Source of the DNA: Streptomyces griseiscabiei
GTDB lineage: Bacteria > Actinomycetota > Actinomycetes > Streptomycetales > Streptomycetaceae
Direction of reading: 5' to 3'
Assembly: GCF_020010925.1 (NCBI RefSeq)
Contig: NZ_JAGJBZ010000001.1
Location: 2,772,001-2,836,000, forward strand
Length of the DNA: 64,000 bases
The notes beneath the pieces were generated by a model, which was not told the DNA's origin, did no database searches, and saw nothing but the letters and a program-made list of their open reading frames with translations. Positions 1-9,687 of the stretch are shown here, piece by piece. Every line of letters begins with the position of its first letter. Position 1 is the first letter of the stretch. The position numbers and the translations under genes are program-made.

Positions 1-28
1 CGTTCGGTTTCCAGCGGGGGCACGGTTT

Positions 29-1915
29 GTGGGGGACGGGATGGACTTCGGCTCGCGGGGCCCCGAGGCCCCGGCCGACCTCGCCTGGCTGCGAGGCGTG
101 GACGCCTACACGATGGGCGCCTATCCGCAGGCGGAGGAGGAGTTCCGCACCGCGGTGCGGATGGACCCGGGGATGGCCGACGGCTGGCTCGGGCTGCACG
201 CGCTGCGCGTGGACACGACGACCGCCCTGCTGCGGATGTTCCGGCACCGGGAGCGCTTCGGGGAGCAGCGCTCACGGCACCGGCGCACCCTCAACTCCTG
301 GTACTGGCTGGGCTGGTGGGTACAGCCCGTGCTGGAGAGCCCGCGTGATCTGCTCCTCGCGCACGCCTCGCACTGGCTGGACGGGCGCCATGTGCCCGAG
401 CTGGACCGGGCGCTCGCGGGGCTGCCGCCGGTCGACGCGGACCACCATGTGCGCTTTCTGCACGCCTGCCGCGCCTATCTGGTCAAGGACTGGGAGCAGT
501 TGGTCCGGCACACCGATCCGCTGATCGACGATCCCCTGCTGGGCATCGAGGCCGGCCTCTTCGGCGGGATGGCCCGGGTCCGGCTGGAGACGTACGGACA
601 GGCCGAGCCACTGCTCTCCGCCGCGCTGATGCGCTGCCGCAGCGAGCAGCCGCAGCGCAAGGAGCTGCGGTACTGGCTGGCCCGCGCCCACGAGGGCACC
701 GGGCGCAGCGCCGCCGCGCTGCCGCTGTACCGGGCGGTGCACCGGGTCGACCCCGCCTTCATGGACACCTCCGCGCGGCTCGCGGCGATCGCCGAGGGCG
801 ACGGGTACGACGACGACGCGAGCGACTTCGCGGCGATCGCGCTCGCCGGGATCGGGCAGGACGTGCTCGACGGCGACGGGCTGGAGCCGTTCTTCGACCC
901 CGAGGGCCGGGACCTGAAGGTCTCCGATCCCGGGCTGCCGCCGACGGGCGGGCTGCCGCCCGAGGCCGGCGACACCTTCGTCCGGGAGAAGTCCGTGGTG
1001 CCGGTGGAGCCGCTGTCGCTGCCGACCGGGCCGACGGATCCGGAGCTGCTGGAGGAGGCGCTCGCCGAGCTGGAGCGGATGGTCGGTCTCGAACCGGTGA
1101 AACGGCAGGTCAAGGCGTTGTCCGCGCAGCTGAACATGGCGCGGCTGCGGGCCGGGCAGGGGTTGCCGGTGCAGCCGCCCAAGCGGCACTTCGTCTTCTC
1201 CGGGCCGTCCGGGACCGGGAAGACGACCGTGGCGCGAATACTGGGCCGGGTGTTCTACGCGCTCGGGCTGCTGGGCGGCGATCATCTCGTCGAGGCGCAG
1301 CGGGCGGATCTCGTGGGCGAGTATCTCGGGCAGACCGCGGTGAAGGCCAACGAGCTGATCGACTCGGCGATCGGTGGGGTGCTGTTCGTGGACGAGGCGT
1401 ACTCGCTGTCGAACACGGGGTACGGGAAGGGCGATGCGTACGGGGACGAGGCGCTTCAGGTGCTGCTGAAGCGGGCCGAGGACAACCGGGATCATCTGGT
1501 CGTGATCCTCGCGGGGTATCCGGAGGGGATGGATCGGCTGCTGGCCGCGAATCCCGGGCTGTCGTCTCGCTTCACGACGCGGGTGGATTTTCCGTCCTAC
1601 CGGCCGTTGGAGCTGACCTCCATCGGGGAGGTGCTCGCGGCGGAGAACGGGGATGTGTGGGACGAGGAGGCGCTCGACGAACTGCGGTCCGTCGCCGGGC
1701 ATGTCGTCGAGCAGGGGTGGATCGACGAGTTGGGGAACGGGCGGTTCCTGCGGACCCTGTACGAGAAGAGCTGTGCGTATCGGGATCTGCGGTTGTCGGG
1801 GTATCCGACGATTCCCACGCGGGATGATCTGTCGACGTTGCGGCTGCCGGATCTGATGCAGGCGTATGGGGAGGTTCTGTCGGGGCGGGGGCCCGGGGGG
1901 CCGTCGGCGGTGTGA
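29..1915 (+). CDS. TPR/AAA+ ATPase of the CbbX/EccA family
   Basis: Protein of 628 aa. Residues 1 to about 330 are helical and tetratricopeptide-like (for example the AYPQAEEEFRTAVRMDP repeat near residue 30), followed by an acidic linker and a CbbX/CfxQ-type AAA+ domain from about 345 to the end. Walker A reads GPSGTGKT near residue 391 and Walker B reads LFVDEA near 451, so an active ATPase is expected. EccA of type VII secretion has the same TPR plus AAA layout, but no other secretion gene is visible, so a general chaperone-like remodelling ATPase is equally possible. The GTG start at 29 has a GGGGG stretch 8 nt upstream. An in-frame ATG at 41, preceded by GGGGGACGGG, is a plausible alternative. 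It converges on the CNNM genes. Family call is firm; the cellular role is unknown. Confidence 0.85.
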   Translation: MGDGMDFGSRGPEAPADLAWLRGVDAYTMGAYPQAEEEFRTAVRMDPGMADGWLGLHALRVDTTTALLRMFRHRERFGEQRSRHRRTLNSWYWLGWWVQPVLESPRDLLLAHASHWLDGRHVPELDRALAGLPPVDADHHVRFLHACRAYLVKDWEQLVRHTDPLIDDPLLGIEAGLFGGMARVRLETYGQAEPLLSAALMRCRSEQPQRKELRYWLARAHEGTGRSAAALPLYRAVHRVDPAFMDTSARLAAIAEGDGYDDDASDFAAIALAGIGQDVLDGDGLEPFFDPEGRDLKVSDPGLPPTGGLPPEAGDTFVREKSVVPVEPLSLPTGPTDPELLEEALAELERMVGLEPVKRQVKALSAQLNMARLRAGQGLPVQPPKRHFVFSGPSGTGKTTVARILGRVFYALGLLGGDHLVEAQRADLVGEYLGQTAVKANELIDSAIGGVLFVDEAYSLSNTGYGKGDAYGDEALQVLLKRAEDNRDHLVVILAGYPEGMDRLLAANPGLSSRFTTRVDFPSYRPLELTSIGEVLAAENGDVWDEEALDELRSVAGHVVEQGWIDELGNGRFLRTLYEKSCAYRDLRLSGYPTIPTRDDLSTLRLPDLMQAYGEVLSGRGPGGPSAV

Positions 1916-2014
1916 CTTCCGCCCCCGCCACCCCTACCCGTCCCATCCCCAGGGGCTGCGCCCCTTCGACCCGCCAGGGTGGTGCGTGGTCGGGTGCGGG
2001 TGGGTGGGGCTTCT

Positions 2015-2061
2015 CGCGCAGTTCCCCGCGCCCCTGACAAGCAGGCGCGGGGAACTGCGCG
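2015..2061. terminator. Bidirectional hairpin terminator built from two inverted repeat copies
   Basis: An 18-bp perfect inverted repeat: arm CGCGCAGTTCCCCGCGCC (2015-2032), 11-nt loop, arm GGCGCGGGGAACTGCGCG (2044-2061). It lies between the convergent genes ending at 1915 and 2130. There is no T-tract, as is common for Streptomyces terminators. Each arm is a copy of the dispersed GGGGCGCGGGGAACTGCGCG intergenic repeat also found near 28354, 34741, 60421 and, in variant form, 30618. Confidence 0.75.
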
Positions 2062-2129
2062 ACCAGCCCCCGCCGGACCCGCGCGTACCCGCCCCCGGCC
2101 GCCCCTGGCCGGGGCGGCCGGGGGCGGGG

Positions 2130-3218
2130 TCAGCCGGCCAGGGCCTCCTCCGGGGTTTCGCTGGCTCGTGGTTCTGTCACCCGGGTCGGCGGGACCTCTC
2201 GGTGGGCGGGGTCCCGGACCTCGCCGACCAGGAGTTCCAGCACGTCTTCCAGGGCGACCAGGCCGAGCACCTTGCCGGAGGCGTCCGCGACCTGGGCGAG
2301 GTGTGTGGCGGCGCGGCGCATGACCGTGAGGGCGTCGTCCAGGGGGAGTTCCGCGCGCAGGGTGGTCATGGGGCGCCAGATCTGCTGGGGGACGGCGCGG
2401 TCGGAGTCCTCCAGGTCGAGGACGTCCTTGACGTGGAGGTAGCGGCCCATGAAGGCGCCGGTCTCCGCGACCACCGGGAAACGGGAGTAGCCGGTGCGTG
2501 CGGTCAGGGCGACGACCTGGGCGGGGGTCACGGAGGGGACCACCGTCACCAGGGAGTCGCGCTTGAGGAGGACGTCCGTCACCGGGCGGGAGCCCAGCTC
2601 CAGCGCGTCCTCCAGCCGTTCCTGCTCCTCCGGGTCGAGCAGCCCGGCCTGCCCGGAGTCCTCGACCAGCCGGCCCAGCTGGACGCTGGTGAAGACGGCC
2701 TCGACCTCGTCCTTGGGCTCGACGTGGAAGAGCCTGAGGACGACCCGGGCGCAGGCGCCGAGGCCGACCGTGACCGGCTTGCAGAGACGGGCGAAGGCCA
2801 CCAGCGCGGGGCTCAGCCACAGCGCCGTCTTCTCGGGCGCGGCCATCGCCAGGTTCTTCGGCAGCATCTCGCCGATGACGAGGTGCAGGAAGACGACGAC
2901 GGCCAGGGCGATGACGTACCCCAGGGGGTGGATCATCCCGTGCGGGAGGTGGATCGCCTCGAACAGCGGCTCAAGAAGCTTCGCCACCGTCGGCTCGGCC
3001 ACCGCGCCCAGCGTCAGCGAGCAGACGGTGATGCCGAACTGGGCCGCCGCCATCATCTGCGGCAGGTTCTCCAGGCCGTAGAGGACCTGGCGGGCCCGCG
3101 CGGTCCCCAGCGGTTCGATCTGGCTGCGGCGGACGGAGACCAGGGCGAACTCGGCGCCGACGAAGAAGCCGTTGGCAAGCACGAGGAGCAGGGCGAACAG
3201 GAGTTGGAGCACGCTCAT
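2130..3218 (-). CDS. CNNM/CBS-pair membrane protein (hemolysin C-like), short form
   Basis: Protein of 362 aa, second gene of a two-gene unit. It begins MSVLQLLFALLLVLANGFFV and has the CNNM (DUF21) transmembrane domain over residues 1 to about 190, with the typical NGFFVGAEFALV motif, then a CBS pair from about 205 to 335 that should sense adenine nucleotides. The CorC/HlyC domain of its upstream partner is missing: the protein ends about 20 residues after the second CBS motif. The ATG at 3218 overlaps the TGA of the upstream gene (ATGA), which fixes the start; a longer in-frame reading to 3440 only translates the partner gene out of frame. CNNM proteins take part in magnesium or cation transport, and a heterodimer with the partner is likely by inference. 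Confidence 0.85.
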   Translation of the reverse strand: MSVLQLLFALLLVLANGFFVGAEFALVSVRRSQIEPLGTARARQVLYGLENLPQMMAAAQFGITVCSLTLGAVAEPTVAKLLEPLFEAIHLPHGMIHPLGYVIALAVVVFLHLVIGEMLPKNLAMAAPEKTALWLSPALVAFARLCKPVTVGLGACARVVLRLFHVEPKDEVEAVFTSVQLGRLVEDSGQAGLLDPEEQERLEDALELGSRPVTDVLLKRDSLVTVVPSVTPAQVVALTARTGYSRFPVVAETGAFMGRYLHVKDVLDLEDSDRAVPQQIWRPMTTLRAELPLDDALTVMRRAATHLAQVADASGKVLGLVALEDVLELLVGEVRDPAHREVPPTRVTEPRASETPEEALAG

Positions 3219-4546
3219 CGGGCCGCCTCCACCACAGGGGCGGGGGTGGTGCGGACGAGGCGTACGCGCTCCGCCCGGTAGTGCCCGACCTGCCGTACCG
3301 CGAGCCGCCAGCCGGGCAGCTCCGCCCTGTCGCCGGGCGCCGGGATACGGCCGAGGAGGTCGGCGACGAGACCGGCGACCGTCTCGTACGGGCCCTCCGG
3401 GACGTCGAGGCCGATGCGCTGGAGCAGGTCGACCCGGCAACTGCCGTCGACGTCCCAGGCGGGGCGGCCGTCCTCGGGCGGGGCCGCGGCCAGTTCGGGC
3501 AGGTCGTGCCCGTCGTGCTCGTCGCGGACCTCGCCGACCAGTTCCTCGACGATGTCCTCCAGGGTGACGACCCCGGCCGTGCCGCCGTACTCGTCGACGA
3601 CGACGGCGATGGGCTGCTCGCTGCGCAGCCGGGCCAGCAGCGGCTGCACGGGCAGCGACTCGGGGACGAGGAGCGGGGACTTGGCGATCCGGCCGACCGG
3701 GGTGTGCAGCCGGTCCTGGGCCGGGATCGCGAGGGCGTCCTTGAGGTGGGCCATGCCAACGATCTCGTCGATCCGCTCCCGGTAGACGGGGAAGCGGGAG
3801 AGGCCGGTGGCCCGGGTCAGGTTGACCACGTCCTCCGCGGTCGCCGAGGACTGCAGGGCGCTGACCTTGACTCGGGGCGTCATCACGTTCTCCGCGGTCA
3901 GGTCGCCGAGGGAGAGGGTGCGGACGAAGAGGTCGGCGGTGTCCTGCTCCAGGGCGCCGGCCTGGGCCGAGTGCCGGGCGAGGGAGACCAGTTCGCCGGG
4001 GGTGCGGGCGGAGGCCAGTTCGTCGGTGGGCTCGACGCCGAAGGCGCGGACCAGACGGTTGGCGACCGCGTTGAGGGCGGCGATGACCGGGCGGAAGAGA
4101 CGGGAGAAGACATGCTGGGGTCCCGCGACGAAGCGGGCGACCTGCATCGGCTTGGACACCGCCCAGTTCTTGGGCACCAGCTCGCCGATCACCATCTGCA
4201 CGGCGGAGGCCAGCAGCATGCCGACGACGACGGAGACTCCGGAGACGGCTCCTTCGGGTATGCCGACGGCGGTGAAGGGGCCGTTCAGTATCTCCGCGAG
4301 CGCCGGTTCGGCGAGCATGCCGACGACCAGGGAGGTGATGGTGATGCCGAGCTGGGTGCCGGAGAGCTGGAACGACAGCTCCTTGAGCGCGCCCACCACC
4401 TTGTGGGCCCGGCGGTCGCCCTCGGCGGCGGCCTTCTCGGCCTCCGGCCGCTCGACCGTGACGAGGCCGAACTCGGCGGCCACGAAGAAGCCGTTGGCGA
4501 GGATCAGCAGGAACGCGGCTCCGAGGAGCAGCAGGGGGATGGTCAT
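3215..4546 (-). CDS. CNNM/CBS/CorC-HlyC membrane protein (hemolysin C-like), long form
   Basis: Protein of 443 aa and first gene of the pair. Residues 1 to about 205 form the CNNM domain with four hydrophobic segments and the motif NGFFVAAEFGLV. A CBS pair follows (about 215-340; the second repeat contains VVVDEYGGTAGVVTLEDIVEEL), then a C-terminal CorC_HlyC domain (about 355-435), which in the family regulates transport. Related proteins are linked to magnesium and cobalt efflux or tolerance. The ATG at 4546 is followed directly by a hydrophobic segment. Two tandem CNNM genes with and without the CorC domain are a common actinomycete arrangement. Confidence 0.88.
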   Translation of the reverse strand: MTIPLLLLGAAFLLILANGFFVAAEFGLVTVERPEAEKAAAEGDRRAHKVVGALKELSFQLSGTQLGITITSLVVGMLAEPALAEILNGPFTAVGIPEGAVSGVSVVVGMLLASAVQMVIGELVPKNWAVSKPMQVARFVAGPQHVFSRLFRPVIAALNAVANRLVRAFGVEPTDELASARTPGELVSLARHSAQAGALEQDTADLFVRTLSLGDLTAENVMTPRVKVSALQSSATAEDVVNLTRATGLSRFPVYRERIDEIVGMAHLKDALAIPAQDRLHTPVGRIAKSPLLVPESLPVQPLLARLRSEQPIAVVVDEYGGTAGVVTLEDIVEELVGEVRDEHDGHDLPELAAAPPEDGRPAWDVDGSCRVDLLQRIGLDVPEGPYETVAGLVADLLGRIPAPGDRAELPGWRLAVRQVGHYRAERVRLVRTTPAPVVEAAR

Positions 4547-4671
4547 GCCGCCGCCTCGATAGGTCGGGAGGGGGCGGCGCAGGTACTACAGGACGATCCG
4601 TCCATCGCTGGAGGGAGTCACTCCTCGAATAGCAGGGAGCCCCCGCCTTCCGGTGGTGCTGTGGAAGCGGA

Positions 4672-4700
4672 GGCGGAGGCGCAACGAAAACGCCTCCGCC
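4672..4700 (-). terminator. Hairpin terminator of the rib-his operon
   Basis: Perfect 10-bp inverted repeat GGCGGAGGCG (4672-4681) and CGCCTCCGCC (4691-4700) with a 9-nt loop. It lies 72 nt downstream of the last gene of the leftward rib-his unit and upstream of the CNNM pair. No T-run follows. Confidence 0.65.
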
Positions 4701-4772
4701 AACAGATTAATCAAGACAGGGCCCGGTGCGGCAGGGGCGGCGGCCCCGAGTCGTCCCCGATCTTGTCCGGGG

Positions 4773-5255
4773 TCAGCCCTGGGGCCGCTCGGGCTCGGTG
4801 ACCGACCGGGCCTCCACCAGCGCACGGAGGGCCCGGGCGTCCTCGATGGCACGCTGCCTGGCGATGCCCGGCTGGATGCCGAGCGCGGGCAGGCTGGTGC
4901 CGTCGGTGAGGTCGAGGAAGACCCAGGGGTCGCCGACCCGCAGGTTCACCTGCACGATCTCCGCCCACCCCAGCTGCCGCCTGGCGGTGATGTTGACCAC
5001 GGTCACCCCGGACTCGTCGGCGACCACCCGGGGCCGGGAGAGCAGACCCAGCACCCCGGCGAGCAGGGCCGCCGTGAAGACGAAGCTGAGGCGCTCCCCG
5101 GGACCGAGCGTCGGCAGCAGCAGCGCGACCACCGTGATGACCACGAACATCGCGCCCGCGGCGGTGAGCAGCACGGCCCGGGTGCGGCCCGGCCGAAAAG
5201 TGACCGGCAGGGCGGGCAGGGAGGAGTGGGTGGGCAGGGAGGACTGGTCCGGCAT
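4773..5255 (-). CDS. Small membrane protein with a PH-like domain
   Basis: Protein of 160 aa. Two hydrophobic segments (about residues 26-50 and 57-73) form a hairpin anchor, followed by a cytoplasmic PH-like fold (about 75-130, motif DESGVTVVNITARRQLGWAEI) of the bacterial PH_6 type. Its function is not known. The start is 20 nt after the hisG stop, so it is the last gene of the rib-his transcription unit. A gene of this kind follows hisG in other Streptomyces, from memory. The class is well supported by the pattern of two TM helices followed by a short beta-rich domain; the role is open. Confidence 0.75.
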   Translation of the reverse strand: MPDQSSLPTHSSLPALPVTFRPGRTRAVLLTAAGAMFVVITVVALLLPTLGPGERLSFVFTAALLAGVLGLLSRPRVVADESGVTVVNITARRQLGWAEIVQVNLRVGDPWVFLDLTDGTSLPALGIQPGIARQRAIEDARALRALVEARSVTEPERPQG

Positions 5256-5275
5256 GGCGTACGACTCCCCGGCCG

Positions 5276-6142
5276 TCAGAGGCGGCAGGCGTGGATGGCG
5301 GTGGTCAGGATGGCCCGCGCGCCGATGTCGTACAGGTCGTCCATGATCCGCTGGGCCTCCTTGGCCGGGACCATGGCGCGGACGGCGACCCAGCCCTCGT
5401 TGTGCAGCGGGGAGACGGTCGGGGACTCCAGGCCGGGGGTGAGCGCGACGGCCTTCTCCAGCTGCTCGACGCGGCAGTCGTAGTCCATCATCACGTAGGT
5501 CCGGGCGACCAGGACACCCTGGAGACGGCGCAGGAACTGCTGCACCTTGGGCTCGTTCTCCGAGTTCTCCTCGGAGGTGTCGGCGCCGACGCGGCGGATG
5601 ACGATGGCCTCGGACTTCATGATCGGCTCGCCGAAGACCTCCAGGCCCGCGTTGCGCAGGGAGGTGCCGGTCTCGACGACGTCGGCGATGACCTCGGCGA
5701 CCCCCAGCTCGATCGCGGTCTCGACGGCGCCGTCGAGGTGGACGACGGAAGCGTCGATGCCGTTGTCGGCGAGGTGCCTCGCGACGATGCCCTCGTAGGA
5801 GGTGGCGACCGTCTTGCCCTTGAGGTCGGCGACACCGGTCGCCGCGCCGGGCCTGGAGGCGAAGCGGAACGTGGAGCGGGCGAAGCCGAGGGGGAGGATC
5901 TCCTCGGCCCGGGCGCCGGAGTCGATCAGCAGATCGCGGCCGGTGATGCCGATGTCGAGGCGGCCGGAGGAGACGTAGATCGCGATGTCGCGGGGGCGGA
6001 GGTAGAAGAACTCCACCTCGTTGACCGGGTCGACGATCCGCAGTTCCTTGGACTCCCGGCGCTGCTGGTAGCCGGCCTCATGCAGCATCTCCCCCGCAGG
6101 TCCGGACAGGGAACCCTTGTTGGGGACGGCGATGCGCAGCAT
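5276..6142 (-). CDS. hisG: ATP phosphoribosyltransferase, long form (first step of histidine synthesis)
   Basis: Protein of 288 aa, the length of the long HisG form with a C-terminal ACT-like regulatory domain, so no HisZ partner is needed. It joins ATP and PRPP to make phosphoribosyl-ATP, the committed step, and should be inhibited by histidine. The N-terminus MLRIAVPNKGSL is typical, and ADVVETGTSLRNAGL (about residue 155) is the phosphate/PRPP-binding loop. The C-terminal HisG domain covers about 205-288. The start ATG has GGAAG upstream. It lies 55 nt after hisE, and the two first enzymes of the pathway are cotranscribed as in other actinobacteria. Confidence 0.96.
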   Translation of the reverse strand: MLRIAVPNKGSLSGPAGEMLHEAGYQQRRESKELRIVDPVNEVEFFYLRPRDIAIYVSSGRLDIGITGRDLLIDSGARAEEILPLGFARSTFRFASRPGAATGVADLKGKTVATSYEGIVARHLADNGIDASVVHLDGAVETAIELGVAEVIADVVETGTSLRNAGLEVFGEPIMKSEAIVIRRVGADTSEENSENEPKVQQFLRRLQGVLVARTYVMMDYDCRVEQLEKAVALTPGLESPTVSPLHNEGWVAVRAMVPAKEAQRIMDDLYDIGARAILTTAIHACRL

Positions 6143-6197
6143 GAGGTCGGCTTCCTTTGCGTGGGGCGTGGGCGGGGAGGGTGCGGAACGGACTGGC

Positions 6198-6470
6198 TTA
6201 CAGGTGGGCGTACACGTCGTCCAGGGAGATGCCGCGGGCGACCATCATCACCTGGACGTGGTAGAGCAGCTGCGAGATCTCCTCGGCGGCGGCTTCCTTG
6301 CCCTCGTACTCGGCGGCCATCCAGACCTCGGCGGCCTCTTCGACGACCTTCTTGCCGATGGCATGGACGCCCTTCCCGACCAGTTCGGCGGTGCGGGAGG
6401 TGGCGGGGTCGCCGGTGGCGGCCTTCTGCTGGAGCTCGGTGAAGAGCTCCTCGAACGTCTTCTTGGACAT
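6198..6470 (-). CDS. hisE: Phosphoribosyl-ATP pyrophosphatase
   Basis: Protein of 90 aa, a stand-alone MazG-like all-alpha pyrophosphohydrolase that converts phosphoribosyl-ATP to phosphoribosyl-AMP, the second step of histidine synthesis. The metal-binding helix with [20 protein letters not shown] near the middle is diagnostic. The start is set at the ATG beginning [10 protein letters not shown]; an 8-residue upstream extension has no family support. It lies 34 nt downstream of ribH and 55 nt upstream of hisG, so the histidine pair follows the riboflavin genes on the same strand. Confidence 0.95.
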   Translation of the reverse strand: MSKKTFEELFTELQQKAATGDPATSRTAELVGKGVHAIGKKVVEEAAEVWMAAEYEGKEAAAEEISQLLYHVQVMMVARGISLDDVYAHL

Positions 6471-6504
6471 GGTGACGCTCAGCCTATGCCACACCCGCGT
6501 TTCG

Positions 6505-6990
6505 TCAGCGCCACGGTTCAGATACTGAGCGGAGGGTGGCCGCCGTCGCCACCGCCGCCGTCACCGCCTCGTGGCCCTTGTCCTCGTTCGAGCCCTCGAT
6601 GCCCGCGCGGTCCAGGGCCTGTTCCTCGGTGTCGCAGGTGAGGACGCCCATCCCGATGGGGACGCCGGTGTCGACGGAGACCTGGGTGAGGCCCTGGGTG
6701 ACGCCCTGGCACACGTACTCGAAGTGGGGGGTGCCGCCGCGGATGACGACACCGAGGGCGACGATGGCGTCGTAGCCGCGGCCCGCGAGGACCTTGGCGA
6801 CGACCGGGAGTTCCCAGCTGCCGGGGACCCTGAGGAGGGTCGGCTCGGTGATGCCCAGGTCGCGCAGGGCGCGCAGGGCGCCGTCCACCAGACCGTCCAT
6901 CACCTTCTCGTGCCACTGCGCCGCGATGACGGCGACCCGGAGGTCGCCCACGTTGCGTACGGACAGTTCGGGTGCGCCCTTGCCGCTCAC
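6505..6990 (-). CDS. ribH: 6,7-dimethyl-8-ribityllumazine synthase
   Basis: Protein of 161 aa, normal family length. It condenses 5-amino-6-ribitylaminouracil with dihydroxybutanone phosphate to lumazine, the penultimate step of riboflavin synthesis, usually as a 60-mer shell. Motifs [25 protein letters not shown] and FGVLT-like [13 protein letters not shown] are present. GTG start with GAGGAG 10 nt upstream. It lies 40 nt after ribBA. Confidence 0.97.
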   Translation of the reverse strand: MSGKGAPELSVRNVGDLRVAVIAAQWHEKVMDGLVDGALRALRDLGITEPTLLRVPGSWELPVVAKVLAGRGYDAIVALGVVIRGGTPHFEYVCQGVTQGLTQVSVDTGVPIGMGVLTCDTEEQALDRAGIEGSNEDKGHEAVTAAVATAATLRSVSEPWR

Positions 6991-7030
6991 GTTCTCTTGT
7001 CTCCTCGACGTGCGATTGCTCTGGGTACTT

Positions 7031-8320
7031 TTACTGGTTGCCGCAGGTGGACGCGGTGGTCGTGTCCAGCCACGGCAGATCGTGGCCCATCCGGTCCCGC
7101 TTGGTGCGCAGGTAGCGGAGGTTGTGCTCGCCCGCGCGGACGGGCATCGGCTCGCGGTCGGTGACCGTGAGGCCGTGCCGGACGAGGGCGTCGGTCTTCT
7201 CGGGGTTGTTGGTCATCAGCCGGAGGCTGCGGACACCGAGGTCCTTGAGGATCTGCGCGCCGGCGCCGTAGTCCCGGGCGTCGGCGGGCAGGCCCAGCTC
7301 CAGGTTGGCGTCGAGGGTGTCGCGGCCGCGCTCCTGGAGTTCGTAGGCGCGCAGCTTGGACAGCAGTCCGATGCCGCGGCCCTCGTGGCCGCGCAGATAG
7401 ACGACGACGCCCCGGCCCTCGGCGGCGATGCGTTCCAGGGAGGTGCCCAGCTGGGGACCGCAGTCGCAGCGCAGCGAGTGGAAGATGTCGCCGGTGAGGC
7501 ATTCGGAGTGGACGCGGACGAGGACGTCCTCGCCGTCGCCGATCTCGCCGTGGACGAGGGCGACGTGCTCGACGCCGTCGACCGTGGAGCGGTAGCCGTA
7601 CGCGGTGAAGTCGCCGTACTCGGTGGGGAGTTGGGTCCTGGCCTCACGCTCGACGGTGGGTTCGGCGGAGCGGCGGTAGGCGATCAGGTCCTCGATGGAG
7701 ATGATCGTCAGACCGTGCTTGCGGGCGAACGGGATCAGCTCGGGCAGGCGCAGCATCCGGCCGTCCTCGCCGGCGATCTCGACGATCGCGCCGGCCGGGC
7801 GCAGCCCCGCGAGGCGGGCGAGGTCGACGGCGGCCTCGGTGTGGCCGTCGCGTACGAGCACCCCGCCGGTACGGGCGCGCAGCGGGAAGATGTGGCCGGG
7901 GCGGACGAAGTCGCCGGGCTCGGCGGTGCCGCTCGCCAGGAGCTGGAGGGTGGTGGCGCGGTCGGCGGCGGAGATTCCGGTGGTGACGCCGTACTGCGGG
8001 GCGGCGTCGACGGTGACGGTGAAGGCGGTGCGCATGGACTCGGTGTTCTGCTGTACCATCTGCGGCAGTTCGAGCCGGTCCAGCTCGTCCGCCTCCATGG
8101 GGGCGCAGATCATGCCCCGGCACTCGCTCATCATGAAGGCGATGATCTCGGGGGTGGCCTTCTCCGCGGCGATGACGAGGTCGCCCTCGTTCTCGCGGTT
8201 CTCGTCGTCGACGACCACGACCGGGCGGCCGGCCGCGATGTCGGCGATGGCCCGCTCGACCGGGTCCAGCGCGAAGTTCTCGATGTCGCTGGTGCTGTAG
8301 AGGATCGGCGCCGTGGTCAT
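7031..8320 (-). CDS. ribBA: Bifunctional dihydroxybutanone-phosphate synthase / GTP cyclohydrolase II
   Basis: Protein of 429 aa that supplies both precursors of the riboflavin pathway. The N-terminal half (about 1-215) is RibB, with the acidic loop [12 protein letters not shown] and [10 protein letters not shown]. The C-terminal half (about 220-429) is GTP cyclohydrolase II, with the zinc ligands in [11 protein letters not shown] and SLRCDCG and the GTP-binding [11 protein letters not shown]. The ATG at 8320 overlaps the TGA of ribM. A longer in-frame reading to 8833 lies over ribM and is an artefact. Called ribA in some Streptomyces papers. Confidence 0.97.
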   Translation of the reverse strand: MTTAPILYSTSDIENFALDPVERAIADIAAGRPVVVVDDENRENEGDLVIAAEKATPEIIAFMMSECRGMICAPMEADELDRLELPQMVQQNTESMRTAFTVTVDAAPQYGVTTGISAADRATTLQLLASGTAEPGDFVRPGHIFPLRARTGGVLVRDGHTEAAVDLARLAGLRPAGAIVEIAGEDGRMLRLPELIPFARKHGLTIISIEDLIAYRRSAEPTVEREARTQLPTEYGDFTAYGYRSTVDGVEHVALVHGEIGDGEDVLVRVHSECLTGDIFHSLRCDCGPQLGTSLERIAAEGRGVVVYLRGHEGRGIGLLSKLRAYELQERGRDTLDANLELGLPADARDYGAGAQILKDLGVRSLRLMTNNPEKTDALVRHGLTVTDREPMPVRAGEHNLRYLRTKRDRMGHDLPWLDTTTASTCGNQ

Positions 8321-8949
8321 GCCGGGGCTCCTTCCAGGGCGGGCTTGCGGGAGCGCAGCCACCAGTCGCGCATGCCCCACAGGACGAGCGCGCCGTAGAT
8401 GATGTAGACGAATCCGGAGAACGCGTAGCCGTTGGCGAAGTTGAGGGGGACGCCGACCAGGTCGACCAGCAGCCAGGCGAACCAGAACTCGACCATGCCG
8501 CGCGCCTGGGCGTACATGGCGACGACGGTGCCGGTGAAGATGTACGCGTCCGGCCAGGGGTCCCAGGACAGGGTGGGGAAGGCGGTGAAGAGTCCGCCGA
8601 CGGCGAGGGTGCCGAGCACCGCGCCGGCGATCAGGTAGCCGCGCTCGCGCCAGGTGGCGAAGCGCGGGGCGATGGCGCCGTCCGCCGTCTGCTTCTTCGT
8701 ACGGTTCCACTGCCACCAGCCGTACGCGGCGACGGCCATGACGATGACCTGCTTGCCGGCGCTGCCGGTGAGGTGGCCGACGAAGGCGCCGAAGAGGACG
8801 AGGCCGGAGAGGAACTGCACGGGCCAGTTCCACAGGGAGCGGATCGCGCCGAGGGCGAGGGCGACCAGTCCGAGGACGTTGCCGATCATGTCCGACCAGA
8901 GGATCTGCTGGCCGAAGGCGGTGAAGGCGACGGTGTTCAGGGAGTTCAC
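8317..8949 (-). CDS. ribM: PnuC-family riboflavin (or vitamin) transporter RibM
   Basis: Protein of 210 aa with about seven hydrophobic segments and the PnuC-family signature [10 protein letters not shown] (about residues 40-49). PnuC proteins are facilitators for nicotinamide riboside, thiamine or flavins. Because this gene sits between ribE and ribBA, under the FMN riboswitch, it matches RibM/PnuX of Streptomyces davawensis and Corynebacterium, which carries riboflavin. Substrate assignment therefore rests on context and known orthologues. GTG start overlapping the ribE stop (GTGA), and the stop overlaps the ribBA start (ATGA), so the three genes are translationally coupled. Confidence 0.88.
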   Translation of the reverse strand: MNSLNTVAFTAFGQQILWSDMIGNVLGLVALALGAIRSLWNWPVQFLSGLVLFGAFVGHLTGSAGKQVIVMAVAAYGWWQWNRTKKQTADGAIAPRFATWRERGYLIAGAVLGTLAVGGLFTAFPTLSWDPWPDAYIFTGTVVAMYAQARGMVEFWFAWLLVDLVGVPLNFANGYAFSGFVYIIYGALVLWGMRDWWLRSRKPALEGAPA

Positions 8950-9566
8950 CGTCCCGCTCCCTCGGTGTTCGCCGCTCCCTGGTGGCCCAGCAGGCGCTCG
9001 ACGTACTTGGCGATCACGTCGACCTCGAGGTTGACCGGGTCGCCGGGCTGCTTGCGGCCGAGCGTGGTCAGGTCGAGGGTGGTCGGGATGAGGCTGACCG
9101 TGAAGTGGTCGGGGCCGGCGTCGACGACGGTGAGGCTGATGCCGTCGACGGTGATGGAGCCCTTCTCGACGACGTACCGGGTGAGCTCCGCGGGGAGCGA
9201 GATCTTGACGATCTCCCAGTTCTCGGAGGGCTTGCGCTCGATGACCTGGCCCGTGCCGTCGACATGGCCCTGCACGATGTGGCCGCCGAGGCGGTCGCCG
9301 ACGGCCATGGGGCGTTCGAGGTTGACGCGGGAGCCGACGCCGAGGGCGCCGAGGCTGGAGCGTTCGAGGGTCTCCGCCATGACGTCGGCGGTGAACCAGT
9401 CGTCCTCGTGCTCCACGACCGTGAGACAGACGCCGTTGACGGCGATGGAGTCGCCGTGCTTCGCGCCCTGGGTGACGACGGCGCCGCGCAGACGGAAGCG
9501 GGAGGAGTCGCCGAGATTCTCTACGGCGGTGACCTCACCCAGCTCTTCGACGATTCCGGTGAACAC
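8946..9566 (-). CDS. ribE: Riboflavin synthase, alpha subunit type
   Basis: Protein of 206 aa built from two homologous lumazine-binding domains (residues 1 to about 97 and 98 to 195); each repeat has the motif GVCLTV or GISLTV. It dismutates two lumazines to riboflavin and the ribitylaminouracil recycled by RibH. It begins [10 protein letters not shown], a nearly invariant family start, from GTG with AGGAGG 9 nt upstream. First gene of the rib operon, directly behind the FMN riboswitch. Named ribB or ribC in some organisms. Confidence 0.96.
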   Translation of the reverse strand: MFTGIVEELGEVTAVENLGDSSRFRLRGAVVTQGAKHGDSIAVNGVCLTVVEHEDDWFTADVMAETLERSSLGALGVGSRVNLERPMAVGDRLGGHIVQGHVDGTGQVIERKPSENWEIVKISLPAELTRYVVEKGSITVDGISLTVVDAGPDHFTVSLIPTTLDLTTLGRKQPGDPVNLEVDVIAKYVERLLGHQGAANTEGAGR

Positions 9567-9687
9567 TTCCCGGGTCCTCCTGCCTCGTGGGGCACGGACT
9601 CCGGGGCTGTCGAAGACGACAGAATTCAGCGGACAGCGGCACAGGGAGCGACGCCGTGTGTGGACCCACCTCTGTCGAGGTAGGCCG

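Noticed and set aside
29..1915. Type VII secretion EccA
   Set aside because: The layout is similar, but no EccB-E, MycP or WXG100 gene lies in the window; only a family-level call is justified.
7031..8833. A 600-codon version of RibBA
   Set aside because: The first 170 residues are ribM translated in another frame; the family N-terminus begins at the ATG overlapping the ribM stop.
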